DNA of 64,000 nt from Paulownia fortunei (GCA_019321725.1 CM033116.1:2538642-2602641); one strand, 5' to 3'. Positions 1-13,967 are shown, counted from the first letter of the stretch. The notes: generated from the letters alone by a model not told the origin. Translations and numbers: made by a program.

Positions 1-733
1 CCGTTTATCATTAATATTTTATGTATTTAACACAATAATATTTAGAAATATATTAATATTTTTTAAATTTATAATGAGTAATAAAACTCACAAGTAAAAT
101 GTATCAATTAATAAAAAATATCAGATTATATAATAATTTAATAGACACTATATTAAACTAAAAAATAGTCATTAACAATAAAATTTCAAGTAAATATAAT
201 GTCAAGTGTTAATTAATGAAGTTAAACAAATTTTTAAAATATAAATACAAATCTATTAATTTTAAAATATTTATAAAACAAATTTACTAAAAATAATAAA
301 TAAGAACAATTCAATTAATTTTTAAGAATACAGAAAAAAACAAAGTGATATAATGAGAATAAGAAAAACTGATACCAACTGATAGTAAAAGAAGTTATAA
401 TTAGTAAACAATTAAAAGTACAAAGAGATAAAATAATATTCAATGAGCATAAAAAAAGATAAAAAAATTTAACCCTTCTTCATGTTAAAAAACAAATTAA
501 TACGCGAAAAAAGCACGGAAAATCACACCAAGCATATTTTTTTTATGAATAAATAGCAGTCATTTCATCAGTTAGGACAGCAATACCTAGGGAACTCTAA
601 TATAAAATTGTCATCTATTCGCTTCATTGAGAGGAGAAAACAGAAACCACCTAAAGCCACAACAAAGATCAAAGTACCGAGGACAGAAGAACAATGCAGT
701 TAATTAGGAAAAGAAAAAAAAAAAAAAAAGAGG
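1..733. other. AT-rich flank and probable 3' UTR of the KHZ-like gene
   Basis: The first ~540 bases are very AT-rich with stops in all frames, and I see no gene in them. From about 540 to 733 the sequence is less biased and directly follows the stop codon of the minus-strand KHZ-like gene, so it probably holds that gene's 3' UTR. A poly-A/G-rich tract sits at about 712-731. Confidence 0.5.
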
Positions 734-3700
734 TCACAACCCTGACTTGCGCAATTCTTCTGCTCCATGTGCGAAGTGGCACCTTTCTCCAAAAGTGCAA
801 GATCCTTTAGTAAAGTTCTCACAAAGTTTTGTTTTGTAGTTGCCAGCAGAAGCAGGGCCAGGCATCCCACGGTTTTTCATAGGTGGCCCGGAGGCCGCGC
901 TGACATTCACTATAAGTTCTCGAACCATTTGGCTGGCCTGCTTGATCTGATCAAACGTACCCTCGAGTTCAATGTTCCTTAAGTTGGGATCTGACTCATG
1001 ATCTCTTATGGAGAGCTTAGCTCCTGTCAAGCGGCAGATTTGCTTGGAATTCACCCCACCCTTGCCAATGACAGCTCCTGCGAGTGAAGCATCAATACTG
1101 ATCTTAGCAGTAGCAGAGGCTCCAAAGCTGGCAGCCACACCGAGATTTGGTGGAGTTGGCTCCATACGACCACCACCGTATCTTCCTGGCATTTGTCCCA
1201 TAGCACGAGGATCCTCATGTGGTGCAACTGTTGGCTTGCCAAGTTCCCACTCGCCATGTGCAAAATGACATTTGTCCCCAAACTTGCACCCTTCTGCTGT
1301 TTTGTATTTGTTGCATAAACGAGTTTTCACAACCGGAGAGGATCCATCTGGAAAAGGCGGAGTAACAACTGGATTTCTGGTAGCAGCTGGAAGGGCTGGA
1401 TTACTGCCAAGCATCTGAGTGACAGCCTTGATGCCACCAGGAACGTAATGCAAGAAGTGGCATCCCTCCCCAAACGGACACCCAGAAGTACTGCATACAA
1501 ATGAAATAAGATTAACAAACAAGCACATGAATTTGCCTCAAGAGAATATATAATGATTCCATATATTAAATATCAAATCACAAATAAAACAGCTGAACAA
1601 TATTGTAAAATCCATCCATTTCCAACTTAGAGAAGACAACGAACTAATCCGACTACAGCACACTTACTTTCACCAAAACTGACAGCAAATCACATGAAAA
1701 AAATTCAAAAACAAGGAATTTCAGCTTTAGCAAAATATCAATGTACCACATACAAGATTACAGCACCTACTAGTTTTGGCCAATAACGTGGATAGAATGC
1801 CATTGATTCCCACAAATTGTTGATGCGCACAAGCTTATGCATTAAACAAGAATGCGGCCTTAAGGAACACGAAGGCAATCTTAACAGCAATCAACAAAAT
1901 AAGACAAACCACCAGAAAGTACAAACAATTATGATGTTTATTCAAGAAAAAATAGGTGTCTAAAGAAAACCAACATCCAGCATCATACTCTCATGGCACA
2001 TGTTACAACAAATAAAAAAGAAAGAATTGAACATAATATTTGGAAACTATTACCACTTCTATCAGAAGTCTAAAACCATTTTTAGTTCTCATTTGCCACA
2101 AAAAAAGTTTAACATATAAATAAATTCACAAACTGCAAATATTCATCATAGGTCCAAAACATTTGATTTTTTCTATTTACAGAAAAGTACGCAAGTTCAA
2201 TTATGCTTGCATAGCTTCTCAATCCAAGTTCTGTACAGTGCACAAATTACAAAAAACAGCAGGGACGTAACAGTAATATATTACATATTCTGTTAATTAC
2301 AACTCCTCCCCCCCCCCCCCCCCCACCAAAATAAATAATTTCCTTTTTTGACTGATTTTTTTAGGGTTTATAACACCTTAATCATTCAAATCTTTGATCT
2401 AAGATATGCAAATTACAACCAGAAAGATTAAATGCCAGCATTCACACTTTCCAGATAACTGTTAAGATTGCTGATAACCACAAAGCAATTCCACATTTCT
2501 CAAGAGTAACTAAAGCCTCACATAACAGTCACGCATGATGAGCTCTCTTTGATTCTTGTTATGAAGTTAATAAATATTAAATGGCTCTCCTCCCAACTTA
2601 AGCTTTTAGATGAGATATAGAATTAGAGCTAGCCCAGACAAGAGGTCGTAGGTTCAATAATTTCTAGTAATTTATCACAACAAAATCCACAGCAATTGGT
2701 TGAAGGTTCTAACATTCTGGTAGTAAATCTACAAGCAACCAAAGCCTACTCTACCATCAGAGAAATTAGCCAACATCATGCAATAAACACTATGTATCAC
2801 ATATCATATAATAATTTGCTAATATTTTCAAATAACAAATTACTTGAACCTTGAAGGGGAAAAAACTGTTATCAATAATTCACACAGGAATCCCTTCCAA
2901 CCTACATGTTTCACGAAAGTTAAATGACGTCAATCCAGCTATTAGCAAAATCCCATGACCAGAACTCACAAACATACTCAATTGGCATCAACTTGCCCAG
3001 TATTAGTAATTGCCAGAGGCTCAAAAGCCTAAGTACCAGCACAAGCTCAGACCAGCATCCAACATTTGGTAACACAATCATACAAGAAACTCTTGGAAGT
3101 CACACTACCATTAGAAGTCAGAATACTCTATCCTAAGGTGGTTCAATCTAGAAAAGTCAAATTTATCCTCTCTCAATTCATCTGAAGTACTCTAGTTATC
3201 TGTTTCAGTATTTTTATAAATAGACACCCATAAAACGCAATTTTTACTTTATAGAGTACTGATAAGGATGGCAGAATATCATGTGTCAGACTTCCGATAA
3301 AAGAACTCTTCTTCATTAGCAAAGGAAAATCAGGTAACAATAAGAACTTCGAAATAGCAGCCAATCAAGTTCATCAAAACAAAGAAACTATGAGAAAAAC
3401 AGCATCTATATTGTAGCATGCAATAGGAATCCAGAGAAAACATAACCTCATGCCCCTTGGACATAATTAAACACAATTACACCAACACGACAGACCCCTG
3501 GATATGATAATCACTGAGATGCCGGAACTGCACCCCACAGGCATTCAAATTGAAAAATACTGCCCGCAACAGGTCAAACTCAGATGCAGGCCAAACTTAA
3601 TTCAACAATTTACATTGATTAGTTAATTAAGTCAGTTATAAAGATGGCACACACATTTGCACCATAATACCAGTATAACCAAGTTGATACAAAATTAATT

Positions 3701-4991
3701 CATCTGCATTGATCTTTTCACTAGCTTATTGTCCAAGCAACTGAATGATCCAACAGTACTTTCACTAATGAGCCTTTCCATTCAGTAGATGTTACGTCAC
3801 CCTGAGCAAGTGGTTAATTCAGTAAGACTGTCATTCATCCATTTCCATTCAATAGCCGTCATTATCAATTAACGAAGAGTATAACCTGTTTCACAACTTT
3901 AGATGTCCAATTCATTAGTCCAAACGAATGATATTCTTTAAGGTAAAAGGAGAAAAACTGTATGCCACTTCACAATCATTACCAGTATACGAAAATTGCA
4001 CTTACAATATTGATTTTAGATAGGTTAAGATTAGAACCTGAAAAACTTTGTGCAGGGCCTCAATTTGCTTCCTATACCAGTTGTAAAGGACTCCATTTCT
4101 GTTGCAGAAAATTAATAGTCTTCTTTAGTTAAAATTTACATTAGTTATTAGTCTCTAAACTTTTAAATATATATTAAATCCATATGTTCACCACCATTAA
4201 CAACAGAATTGTTATGTTCCAAGAAAAATATAGACATCTGGAGTGAAAACACTACTAAAAAAACACCTTCGATTGTAAAAGTAGAGGTTTTAGGGCTTTT
4301 AAGGTAGTCAAAGACTCTTGTGAATGGTGAATAACAGGGAAGAAAAACACTATTCTCGTTTTGGGATGATGAAGAATGTAATAGCTAAAAATGCATTATT
4401 AAATATAATAAATTTATCAAAAAATCGTTCTTTAAAACAAACTAACCCAAAAACCCAGTATAATAATAAACTATACACCAAATTACCACCACTACTACAA
4501 TCCAATTGGTAAATGTAGCGTGCTCCTCTCATCACACATATATTTCACTTCATTTGTTCGTTTTATTTTGAAACATCAACAGAATATATTTCATTTAATT
4601 AAAAGATCCAAGAGGGTACTAATACAAGTCCATTACACCTATGCGTGCATAAGAAATCACTGGAAAAAAGATACCAAGCACTAAATGCAGCACATTGCAC
4701 AAAAACCAGAATAACTAATAAATCCAACATAAAATGAAAAGACTGCATTACTTCATAAATACCCTAGGACAAACATAAAGATAAAAATTATTAGTCACTT
4801 CAAGACTGCTACATAATATACGGAGCGAAAAAATAAGAAAAAAAAAAAAGACCCTAGATTTGGCGAACAGAAAGCACGTATACTGAATATTCAAGCGAAA
4901 AAGAAGGACCTTGCTTGGATTTCTTGAAACCGCCATTGCCATTGAGGCCACCCTCGGGTCTACCTCTTTTTCTCGCCCCTCCAAACTCCAT
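734..4991 (-). CDS. KHZ1: CCCH zinc finger / KH domain RNA-binding protein (KHZ1/KHZ2-like)
   Basis: Three coding exons on the minus strand: 4910-4991, 4038-4098 and 734-1490, joined in phase by GT-AG introns to a 299-residue protein. It has three C3H1 fingers (C43-C52-C58-H62; C107-C116-C122-H126; C271-C279-C285-H289) and one KH domain at about residues 175-243 with the GKGG loop at 190-193. The order CCCH-CCCH-KH-CCCH and the start MEFGGARKRGRPEGG match Arabidopsis KHZ1/KHZ2 (At3g12130/At5g06770), redundant nuclear RNA-binding proteins that promote flowering and senescence. The N-terminus also has an AT-hook-like RKRGRP core. The first finger is split by the 2.5-kb intron 1491-4037, whose final acceptor divides a Ser codon. 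The family identity is firm; which paralogue it matches is not resolved, so the symbol is nominal. Confidence 0.9.
2308..2324. repeat. 17-bp homopolymer C tract in KHZ-like intron 2
   Basis: An uninterrupted run of C on the plus strand (G on the coding strand) inside the 2.5-kb intron. It is a simple repeat; its length may be a sequencing or assembly estimate. Confidence 0.8.
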
Positions 4992-5161
4992 TTCCCAATC
5001 CTCTTCTTCAATAAAGAATAATTGAAAAGACCAAAAAAGAAAAACTACAGCAATTTCCAGAGAGAGCAAAAAGCAGCTCAAAATCTAAACGAAAGAAGAG
5101 AAATTGAGACCCAGAAATAGCAACTAGAGTAAAACAAGGAAATGCGAGATGGACAAAACCC

Positions 5162-7340
5162 TAGACAAAGAGAGGACGATGGGCGCGGATACGAAAAATA
5201 GATTTAAATGCGGTTCATAATTTTTTTTCACGTGCGCTGCCATTTTATATGGATAGTTGTCAGTCGTCACGACTTACCGCTTTAGATTTTGCTGGGCCAT
5301 TGATGGTCCGTTAGGGAGTTGGGCCTCCATCTCAAATTATGTGGGCTTCGCATATCATTAAAGACCTGCTCAAGAGATTATTTATTCATAATATTGATCT
5401 ATAAAAAACAATAATTTAAAAATATTAACTCAGTGTGACAAATCTAAACTTGGAGGTGAACTTGTTAAGGAGATAACATTGGCTTTGGATTAACATCAAT
5501 GACTTACATTGGATGTAATATGTACCTTTCAAGTATTTAGTTTGGATTCTCAATTGTAAATATGTAATATCATCAATATATATTAATTATATATTAATGC
5601 AATTATTCTTTATATTTTGAGGTATATTTGTGATAGATTTTTGAGATGCTACATCCGATTAATAATACACCAACTATGTAGATGATGGATAAATAGTTAT
5701 TTTTTTATAAAATGGACAATAATTACAAGACAAGGAAAATAGCACGAATTAAAATTTTTCAAGTTGATGAATATTTAGGTACAATCTTTTTTTGATCCTC
5801 TGTTCTTATCTTCAAAAAATAAGGATTATTGAGATTTGAAATTTTGAATGTAGAATTGATAGCTTGACATTCTCCAAATTTGATATGTCATTCACAGCGT
5901 TAATTCGAGGGTTTAGCAATTTAATGTGAAATAAACATCGTGATTTGATGAATTATGCGACGAATACCTTAATTTTCGTCTTGAACACGATAATTCTTCT
6001 TAAATTTGATGGAGTTGGATTGCAAAAACTTCATTTGACAACCTTTTTGCTTGAACTTGTTATTTTTCTCAATTTGTTTTAAGTTTTTGAAAATGATCTT
6101 TATTTATATTTGTAGGACGATAACTATTGTCATTTTTACTTGATGACATGATATAATTTAATTGATTTTTCGTGATTTGATAAATATTTATTGTTTTAAT
6201 TATAAAGTGTGATTTGAATTATCAAAATATTATATACACATACATAAATTGTAAGATACGATGTTCATTACAAAGATATCATAATTTAATATATGATAAT
6301 ATTTAATTTTTCTATCACTTAAAATTTTTATTTAATCTTGAAATTCAATAATAATTTTAAAAATAAATAAAATATAAATTAATAAATAAATTTTATTTTA
6401 CACATATAAATATATATTTGACAGTAGAATTTTCGTATCTACATCCATATTTTAGATAACTATAATTTTTTTATTTGTGGGATTCATGTAAAATTTTTGG
6501 TAGATTTATGTTTCTTGTGGGCCTATCACATTAAAAAAAACAGCCCCCCCCCCGTCAGATGATCTGTTTGATGATCGGCCACACAATTCCAGGAATATCG
6601 ATGAACCGCAAATCGGTTTGACTATTGTCTTTCTTCAAAAATCATCATTAATTTTAGTAATTCATGCCAAAAATTGGATTGCCTAATTTTTTCGGGTGAA
6701 TAGCAACCGGCCGGTGTGCCAAACCCGAGTTTCAAATTCAAATTAGATTGTTAAATTCATTTTATAATTTTTAAATATATTTTTTAAAATATTATTAATT
6801 TTTTTAAAAAATTATATTTTTTAAAAATAAATATTAAATAAATACATATAAATCAAAATAAAACGGAGGACTAAAATTGAAAAAATATATGTGCATTATA
6901 GGCTTGAATAATTCATTATTATTCTTGAAAATATTAGTAAGTCATGTTGCCTTAATTTAAAGTTATACTTCCTGTCTCAAGCGATTATTGTGGGTTGAGC
7001 TTCTTGTGCGCAGAAGTGTACAGTTTTTATTGAAAATTTGGGTGTTAGTTGAGGCATATTCCGCGATTTACCCCTTCTAGGTGCTAAGAACATATGTTTA
7101 GAAGTACAAAATTAATCTGGCAAGTTAGGAATCTAAATTATCAAATAAAAAAAAATAAAAAATTATAGTTCCTGTCTTTTTTGGACACAACTTTAATAAC
7201 CATTATACTACTAAGTATATGTAAACAACCCGACATTGATAATTATGAAAACCCAATGAGGCACAACAAAAATTAACTTCTAACATTAGCAACTAAGAAA
7301 TGTAAAAACCAGAAACTGTTCCAGTGTCCACTTTTACTGT
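5162..7340. other. Intergenic, AT-rich, no gene seen
   Basis: This stretch lies between the 5' end of the KHZ-like gene (its 5' UTR probably reaches about 5160) and the 3' end of the NPF gene. It contains the KHZ-like promoter region and a short poly-C tract near 6545-6553. All frames are broken by frequent stops and I recognise no gene, tRNA or transposon protein. Confidence 0.6.
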
Positions 7341-10001
7341 TCAAACTTTATTCACCACTTGCTCCTCTTTCGGCCCACCATCCTTCACATTTTCACCTTC
7401 CTCACAGCCGCTGGTCTCATCAAGATTAACACATTTATACCACTTTGCACACGCCAGGTAAATCAAGAAATCTACAGCGGTTAGAACAGCAATCAGGAAA
7501 TAAAATCTGTCCATGTGCCCCGTGTTTAAATCCTCCGGAATCCACCCGGGTTTGTTATTTCTCGCCGTGATTCCCATCACCATGTTCACCAGCATGCTGC
7601 TAACGAAATTCCCTAGAGAAATCGACGCCATGCACAGCGAGCTCCCGAAGCTCTTGATCCCATCCGGGGCCTGCCCGTTGAAGAACTCCAGCTGCCCGAT
7701 GTACATAAAAACTTCCGACGCGCCGACCAACACGTACTGCGGGATCTGCCACAATATGCTCATCGAGCTGGTGTGCTTTTCCGGAACCACTGATCTGAGT
7801 CTTTGCATTTCGGTTATGCCGGCGGCGAGCATCGCCAGCATTCCGATTATAAGGCCGATGCCCATGCGCTGGAGCTCGGTCAGGCCCTTGGGGTTGCCGC
7901 TGAGCCTGCCCGCCACGGGGACGAGGATCTGGCGGTATATTCCGGTGCAGAGGAGGACGCTGCAGATGTCGAACACCGACATGCTGGCGGCCGGGAGGCG
8001 GAATTTGCCGATGTGGGAGTCCATGACTTCGCCTTGCTCCACGAAGAGGGAGGCCATTTGGGTGAAGACCACTGAGTATATGATTGTGCAGAGCCAGATT
8101 GGCAGCATTCGGAGGATGCATTTGGCTTCCTCCACTTGGGTTACGGTGCAGAGGCGCCAGTGATTTGCCGGGCCACGGTGGTCTTCTTCTGTTATTATTG
8201 CTGCCTTGTCAAGACACCTGAAGTTTTTCCAAAAAATTAATCAGATTCCTACTTTTGTAACAGAGATGGAACCAGGATCTTAGTCCACTTGCGCCTGGTT
8301 TCATCAATCCCCGTTCATTATATAGAGCCAAATGAAGTTGGACACTGGAAAAAAAATATGATTCTCATTAAGCAAGATTGGAAAGAAAAATGAGGGCTTT
8401 TGCCACTTACTCAAATTCATCAGTATGAAAAATTTTTCGACTTCCTTTGATTGCAGACTCTGATCCTTCGACTTCGTACAACGCCTCCCCTTCCCTAAGA
8501 GTTGCTTTCCATTTCTTGGCTGCGGCGACGAATACTTGCATCACCCTCGGTAAAGGATTCCCACATGGCTTAATGTATCGGTATCCAGGGGAACCAAGCA
8601 AAAATGCCACCAATGCCACGACGGCTGAGGCGGTGGCTGCCCAGAATCCGAGCGCCCATTTGCCAGTGTCCTCATAGTACACCAATATAGTGTTTGAAAA
8701 CAAGGAGCCTGTGTTGAGTGCAAAGTAGAAGTAGCAGAAGAAAGCAGCTTTCGAGCTCTTCTGCTTAGGAATCAACTCATTGAATTGATCGGCTCCAAAT
8801 GTGGCTATGGTGGGCTGGTGGCCACCATAGCCGAAGGCCACTAAATATATAGCCAAGTAGAATACGGCCGAGGCATATGAAGTAGTCGGCACGCAGATTT
8901 GTTTGCCATCACCACAGCCCTCAGGCTTGAGCAAGAATAGCCAAGATGACAAGGACAGAAGCACCAGGCCCTGTAAATTCACAAAGGACGTGTTTTCAGA
9001 TTAATTAAGATATTAGCTAATAAAATGGACAAAAAATAGTGCGAAAATGGAATTTCAATTATCTTATCTATATTTACCAGAACAAAGATGACTTGAAAAA
9101 TTGCACAAGTAAGATAACGGCCCCAGTATGAATCACTGAGGAATGCTCCAACGAGGGAGCACAAGTAAACAGTTCCAGTCCATTTGCTGACATTATTAGC
9201 TGCAGAAGCATTGTCTTGTCCGAGAACTCGAGTTAAGAACAAAACCAAGTTCACCCCAACGCCAAAGAAAGCTAGTGTTGCAAGCCCTTGATTTGCTGCA
9301 CCATCAAAATTCCAATTTTAAGGAAGAAAAAAGAAGTGGGAAAGTTCTAAAAAGAAATAGTAGTGATCTCAATTAACCTGATATTCTTGGAACAAATTTA
9401 ATAGGGAAAGAAAACTACCTAGCAAAAGAAATGCAGAACTCCAGCCTCCTGAGCTATTCTTTTTAATATCTTCATTGCTTACAGGTCGTGCTTCAGGGAT
9501 ATTCAGGGTTTCAGTTCCCTGAAAAATCAGAGTTAAAGCATATATAAGTTCATGCAAGAAAATTTTACGATTAAATGCCAAGAACATAAACTTTGTACTT
9601 TTACGAATCAATGTAAGTAAACTCCATCTGACCTGTGTTACATAATGAAAAGAATCAGAAAACCAAAAAAAAAAAAAAAATCCAATGAAAATTACAATTG
9701 CGCGACGGAATATGAAGAAATTAAACAAGGTGAAAACTATATGCACATGGAGAATGCTACTTATGAAAGAAAAGCAAGGACAATGTACCAAGGTACGCAG
9801 GCAAAATGAGATGCCCTCTAAAACCAGAAATAATTAAGGAGATAGCCAAGGGGCCCCTACTCTGTCTCTAAAAACCTGATTCAGGATGCGGGTCAACTTT
9901 TTCAAGACTTAATATAAGTTCTATGGTATAACTTTTGCATTAGAAAAGAGCTATTAAAGGGACAAAAGTGCAATACCAACCTTTGGTGGTGCAGTCTCCA
10001 T
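7341..10001 (-). CDS. NPF7: NRT1/PTR family (NPF7-clade) major facilitator transporter
   Basis: Five coding exons on the minus strand: 9981-10001 (21 bp), 9419-9518, 9078-9295 (218 bp, a classic NPF exon), 8411-8970 and 7341-8217. The phases agree and give 591 residues. The protein is a 12-TM POT/MFS carrier of the plasma membrane. Segments such as NQGLATLAFFGVGVNLV, GGHQPTIATFGADQFNE, WLCTIIYSVVFTQMASLF and GASEVFMYIGQLEFFN point to the NPF7 clade (NRT1.5/NPF7.3, NRT1.8/NPF7.2, NPF7.1), whose members load or unload nitrate and potassium in xylem. The first membrane helix lacks the ExxE(K/R) proton-coupling motif of most NPFs, as I recall for NPF7.3. The linker reads HTDEFECLDKAA, with Cys where most homologues have Phe. 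Which clade member it is, and its substrate, are not decided. Confidence 0.9.
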
Positions 10002-10003
10002 GA

Positions 10004-11313
10004 TCAGGGTAAGGGAGTCAATTGAAGTGAATCAAATCTTACTCTGCAGTGTTTAATACAAAAGGACTTTGTTAGAGATTGATATCATATTGGAGCAGAA
10101 GAATAGGCAACTGATCAGAAGTTAACGGAAAACGAAACAGAATGAAGAATACAACCATCGTTTTATAGAAACATCACAATTGTAATGAAATCCGACGTGT
10201 AAGTAAACAGAGGACTTGAACATTTTTGAGAGTATAATGCATGATATAATATGAAAGTTGAAACACTGTGATCTATAGCAAAATACTAGAATAGATATAC
10301 AACTTTAAGGAAAAATGTGATCAACAAATAATTGCACGTTGAAATTTTGTGTTGCATGAGACCAATTACTTTACTGTATATCTATTCTACATTGGATCAT
10401 TTAGTTTAGTGTTAGTTTTTTAACTTTTTTTTTTCCCTTACAGCGCTAGATGATGTATTTTTGAGTTCAATACCACATAAAATTCACTAGAATATAGTTA
10501 CAAAACCAAGAAAATGCCAATCTAGACGAGGAGGAGCAAGTCATGCATGCCTTGAAGAAAGCTCAAGAGATGTGAAGCCAAAGACTGATCTAGAGAAAAT
10601 AGTTGGCAAAGAAAACATGTCGACGCTAGTAATATTTATACACACCAATATGCAAGAAATGAAAAGCATTAAGATTGGCAAAGGTGGTCATTTTCAAAAC
10701 CATCCCTTCTGTGGAAACAAGACTAATTACCAGATAAAGGAAGTACTATTGGAAAGAATAGCATGAGTAAAATCAGAAGGAATTTTGGCCACAAAATGGA
10801 TCAGTCATTGTCATTCAATATCTCAAAATATACAAGTGGATTTCGATTACTGTTTGATTATGACAATGGTGCTTACTTCTTTAATATTGTGTCTTTTTAT
10901 TGGGTTTTACTAATTTGTCACTAGCCATATTCAACAGCTCAGATAATGTTCCTTTCAAAAATTTCAAAGTTGATTTTCTTTCGAGAAAGATTTAGAGGAC
11001 TTACTGTTCTGTAACATGAAAATCAACATTGTCCATTGCAAAATCTTACCACAAAACAAAAAAGAATTTATAAGAAAAAACCTGTAGCCTGATATGGTAC
11101 TAGTAATATAATTTTTAAGACATTATGGTTGATGTGCACTAATTTGTAGTCACATTATTACCTTTTCCTGAACTTGACGAGAGATTGAAGAAGGAGCTCC
11201 GGGATAGTGGCTGTTTCCGGTGATCCCGTCTCAATAAGAACAAGTGGGAATGTTGGCCGGAAAATCACTCGGCTCGCCGGGAAGAACTCAAGCCCAGTAA
11301 AACCTATTGTCAT
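10004..11313 (-). promoter_or_regulatory. Spliced uORF in the probable NPF7 5' UTR (exon 11162-11313 joined to 10043)
   Basis: On the minus strand an ATG at 11313 opens a reading frame that reaches a GT donor at 11161/11160. If this is spliced to the acceptor CAG at 10046-10044, just upstream of the NPF start, the frame continues and ends at TGA 10006-10004, two bases before the NPF ATG at 10001. The predicted uORF is about 63 codons. The segment is distinctly less AT-rich than its surroundings. The exon assignment is inferred from splice signals only, and the true transcript start is unknown. Confidence 0.4.
10047..11161. other. Probable 5' UTR intron of NPF7
   Basis: AT-rich DNA between the likely non-coding first exon and the first coding exon. 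I see no coding potential beyond a chance ORF at 10572-10766. It would be intronic if the upstream exon is real. Confidence 0.35.
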
Positions 11314-13269
11314 TTATGGTAAAAAAAAAACCAGAAAGTAGATAACCTTTCTTTCTTGCAAGGCAACTCAGGCGAACCAATATTGAACCAGTGTCGATTC
11401 TTTTTCTCTTTGTCTCTTCTTAGTATGGAAAATTAAAAAGACTAATCCCTGAAAACTTATTTGAAGAAGGTAACGAAAGAAGAAGCAGATGTATGATAAT
11501 GTTTGGAAAAGAATCAAAGTCTTGTAGGTGTTTTTAAAGAGTTTAAAGGTTATGTAACAGACTCCTAGTAAAGCTCCAATTCTTGCTCCAATGTCGCCAT
11601 GTTTCAGTTTGATCAGTTCAAATTTGTGTTGGATCAGGACTCTGAATCTGGATGTTTCTACAGTATTGTATCTTGCTCCCCTACCCTCCTATCTTTTTTG
11701 GGTTTAAGGCATGCATACGGTTGCATTTGAGTCCTCTAAAAATATTAATTCATTAAACAGCAAAAAAATAAAAATAACAATAACAATAACAATTTTTTGT
11801 TTGTTGTTAGTGTAATTTTAGAAAATCTCTTTAAGTTCCAGAGAATCATAATTGTTTGTAAATCTTACAATATAAATAATTTTTAATTATCACTACAAAT
11901 CCCTAAACTTTCCATAAGTAACGTCTTATTTTTAATATTCAACCTCGAGATTTTTAATAGCTAATCAAATCAGATCGATTATTCTAAAAACACTGCTGAA
12001 GAGTAGTGATATTATAGAAGAGAGGGAGTAAAAAAGCATTTGTACAAGGACTTAATAGTAATTACAAGTAGTAGGGAGCGATAAGCAGAACTTGATTTCA
12101 GGTTGAACCTGGTAAGGATTGTCCCATATTATACTGTTTGACGACTTATCAAATCAAACCTATGATAGATGCTCCTCCTTTCGGGTGGAGGCAAAGTGCG
12201 GATAAGTTGTCTCCCACTTGGAAATTAATCATTCTCATGGACACTGTTTGGTTTTTTCACTGAAACTGAAAAAACAAAAGGAACAGTCTTTCGTGCGCAG
12301 TTGTCCACAATTTAGATTCATTTTGTATAGCCATGTGTATATATATAATTAATTTAAAAATATATAAAAAAAATATTTAATACATATTACATATATATAT
12401 AGTATATATATATATAAATTTGATGGACCATAAATTTAAAATAAAATTCATAAATTAAGCTCAATAAGTCTATTCAAATTGTGGATGAACAAAAACAAAA
12501 TTTAATAAATCAAATTCACGGGATCCACAAGTCAATACACAAAATTAGACTAAAATATTCCGATGAAGCCTATGAAGACATAAGAACCAAAACTCATAAA
12601 AATTCTCGTATCAATATTATAAATACATCACCCTTCATTGTTAAAAGTTACAAAATTTATTACGCCACTTTTGAAAACTCTCTAAAACTAATTTAAATAT
12701 CAAACGAGTTAATTTCTGACATTTTTATTATTTTTTATGATACACATAGCAACTTATATTATAATTAACTTGCACTTAAGATAATAACATATCAAAATAA
12801 AAAGTGAGTATTTTTTTTTTTTTTTTTAAGATTGCACCTAGTATTGGATATTGATGCTTGAATATGCAAGTGTGTCACAGTCATGTAAGGACACATCTTA
12901 AGTATCAATTAAAAGGAGAGAAGCACGTGTTGGACACATATATGCATGACATGGATCTGTATTATCACACGAACAAGCATGTATCTGACACAACACTATT
13001 CAAACATTGAAAATGCAGATAAACGTGCATCAGAGACATTCTCACAATAGCTTATCTCTCGACAATATATTGTGATTCAACCCGGCATCATATATCAGGC
13101 GAATCACATTTTTAGTCCTTTGTGGTGGGGGTGTATGTGGGTTGGGTGGATTTTATTATTATTTTTAGGTATAATTCAATGTTTATGGTCTTAAAGTATC
13201 TTAACTCAAGTCAATTCGAAAAGCATTAAAACCACTTTTAAAGTTTAATTGGATTGGAACCGTCTAGTA

Positions 13270-13350
13270 GTAGATGATGCATTTTATTATATATTATACA
13301 CACTTATATTTATATATGATGTAACGTAAATTCAATATACATCATTAATT
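13270..13350 (-). repeat. MITE-like repeat family B, copy 1 (inverted relative to the others)
   Basis: The reverse complement of this stretch resembles the core of the repeats at 15962-16083 and 40398-40572, around the near-palindrome acatataaatatatgt. Only the core is matched, and the boundaries are approximate. Confidence 0.35.
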
Positions 13351-13967
13351 ATAATATTTATTAAAATAATTGAAACGTATCAAATGATTTTTGTTGTCTT
13401 TAGCAATCTTATATTGTTGTTATGTCCCAAAGTAATCTTAAAAGAACAACTAAATAAGTTTTTTTTTTTTTTTTAAGTGTATTAGATACTTGAAATATGG
13501 TGACAAAGCATTCATGTCCTAAAGTAGATTAAGTAAATTAATACCACAATATGACCATAAAAATGAAATTAATTACACTTACCAAAAAAAAAAATGATAA
13601 AATTTCTTCACTCATTCATGTCATGAAAGACAAATTCTATTAAAAAACTCTAAATATTGGTGATGGCCTGTAAGTGACGAGAGATATTGAAAAAAGATGA
13701 GACATAATAAATAAACATGTCGGCAATAATAATTAGTGATATTGAATTACAATTTTTGAAATTTAGCAAGAAAGAAAAAATGAAGATGAGGGAGAGTGCA
13801 AAATTTGTAATATATTGATTAATTCGATCATTAGTTACTTTTCAATAATTTTCCTTTCGCCTTGGTCAAATTTAAAATATTTATAAAATTCACTAAAAAG
13901 AATAATTTCATCATTGAATCATTTTCAGGTCTAGCATAGAAAAATAGTAGACTAGTAATTTTAACTT

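Noticed and set aside
7600..8121. 173-codon minus-strand ORF in another frame of NPF exon 5
   Set aside because: Out-of-frame shadow with His/Pro/Arg-rich composition caused by the real frame.
7513..8163. 216-codon plus-strand ORF opposite NPF exon 5
   Set aside because: Antisense shadow of a well-supported transporter exon; no domain of its own.
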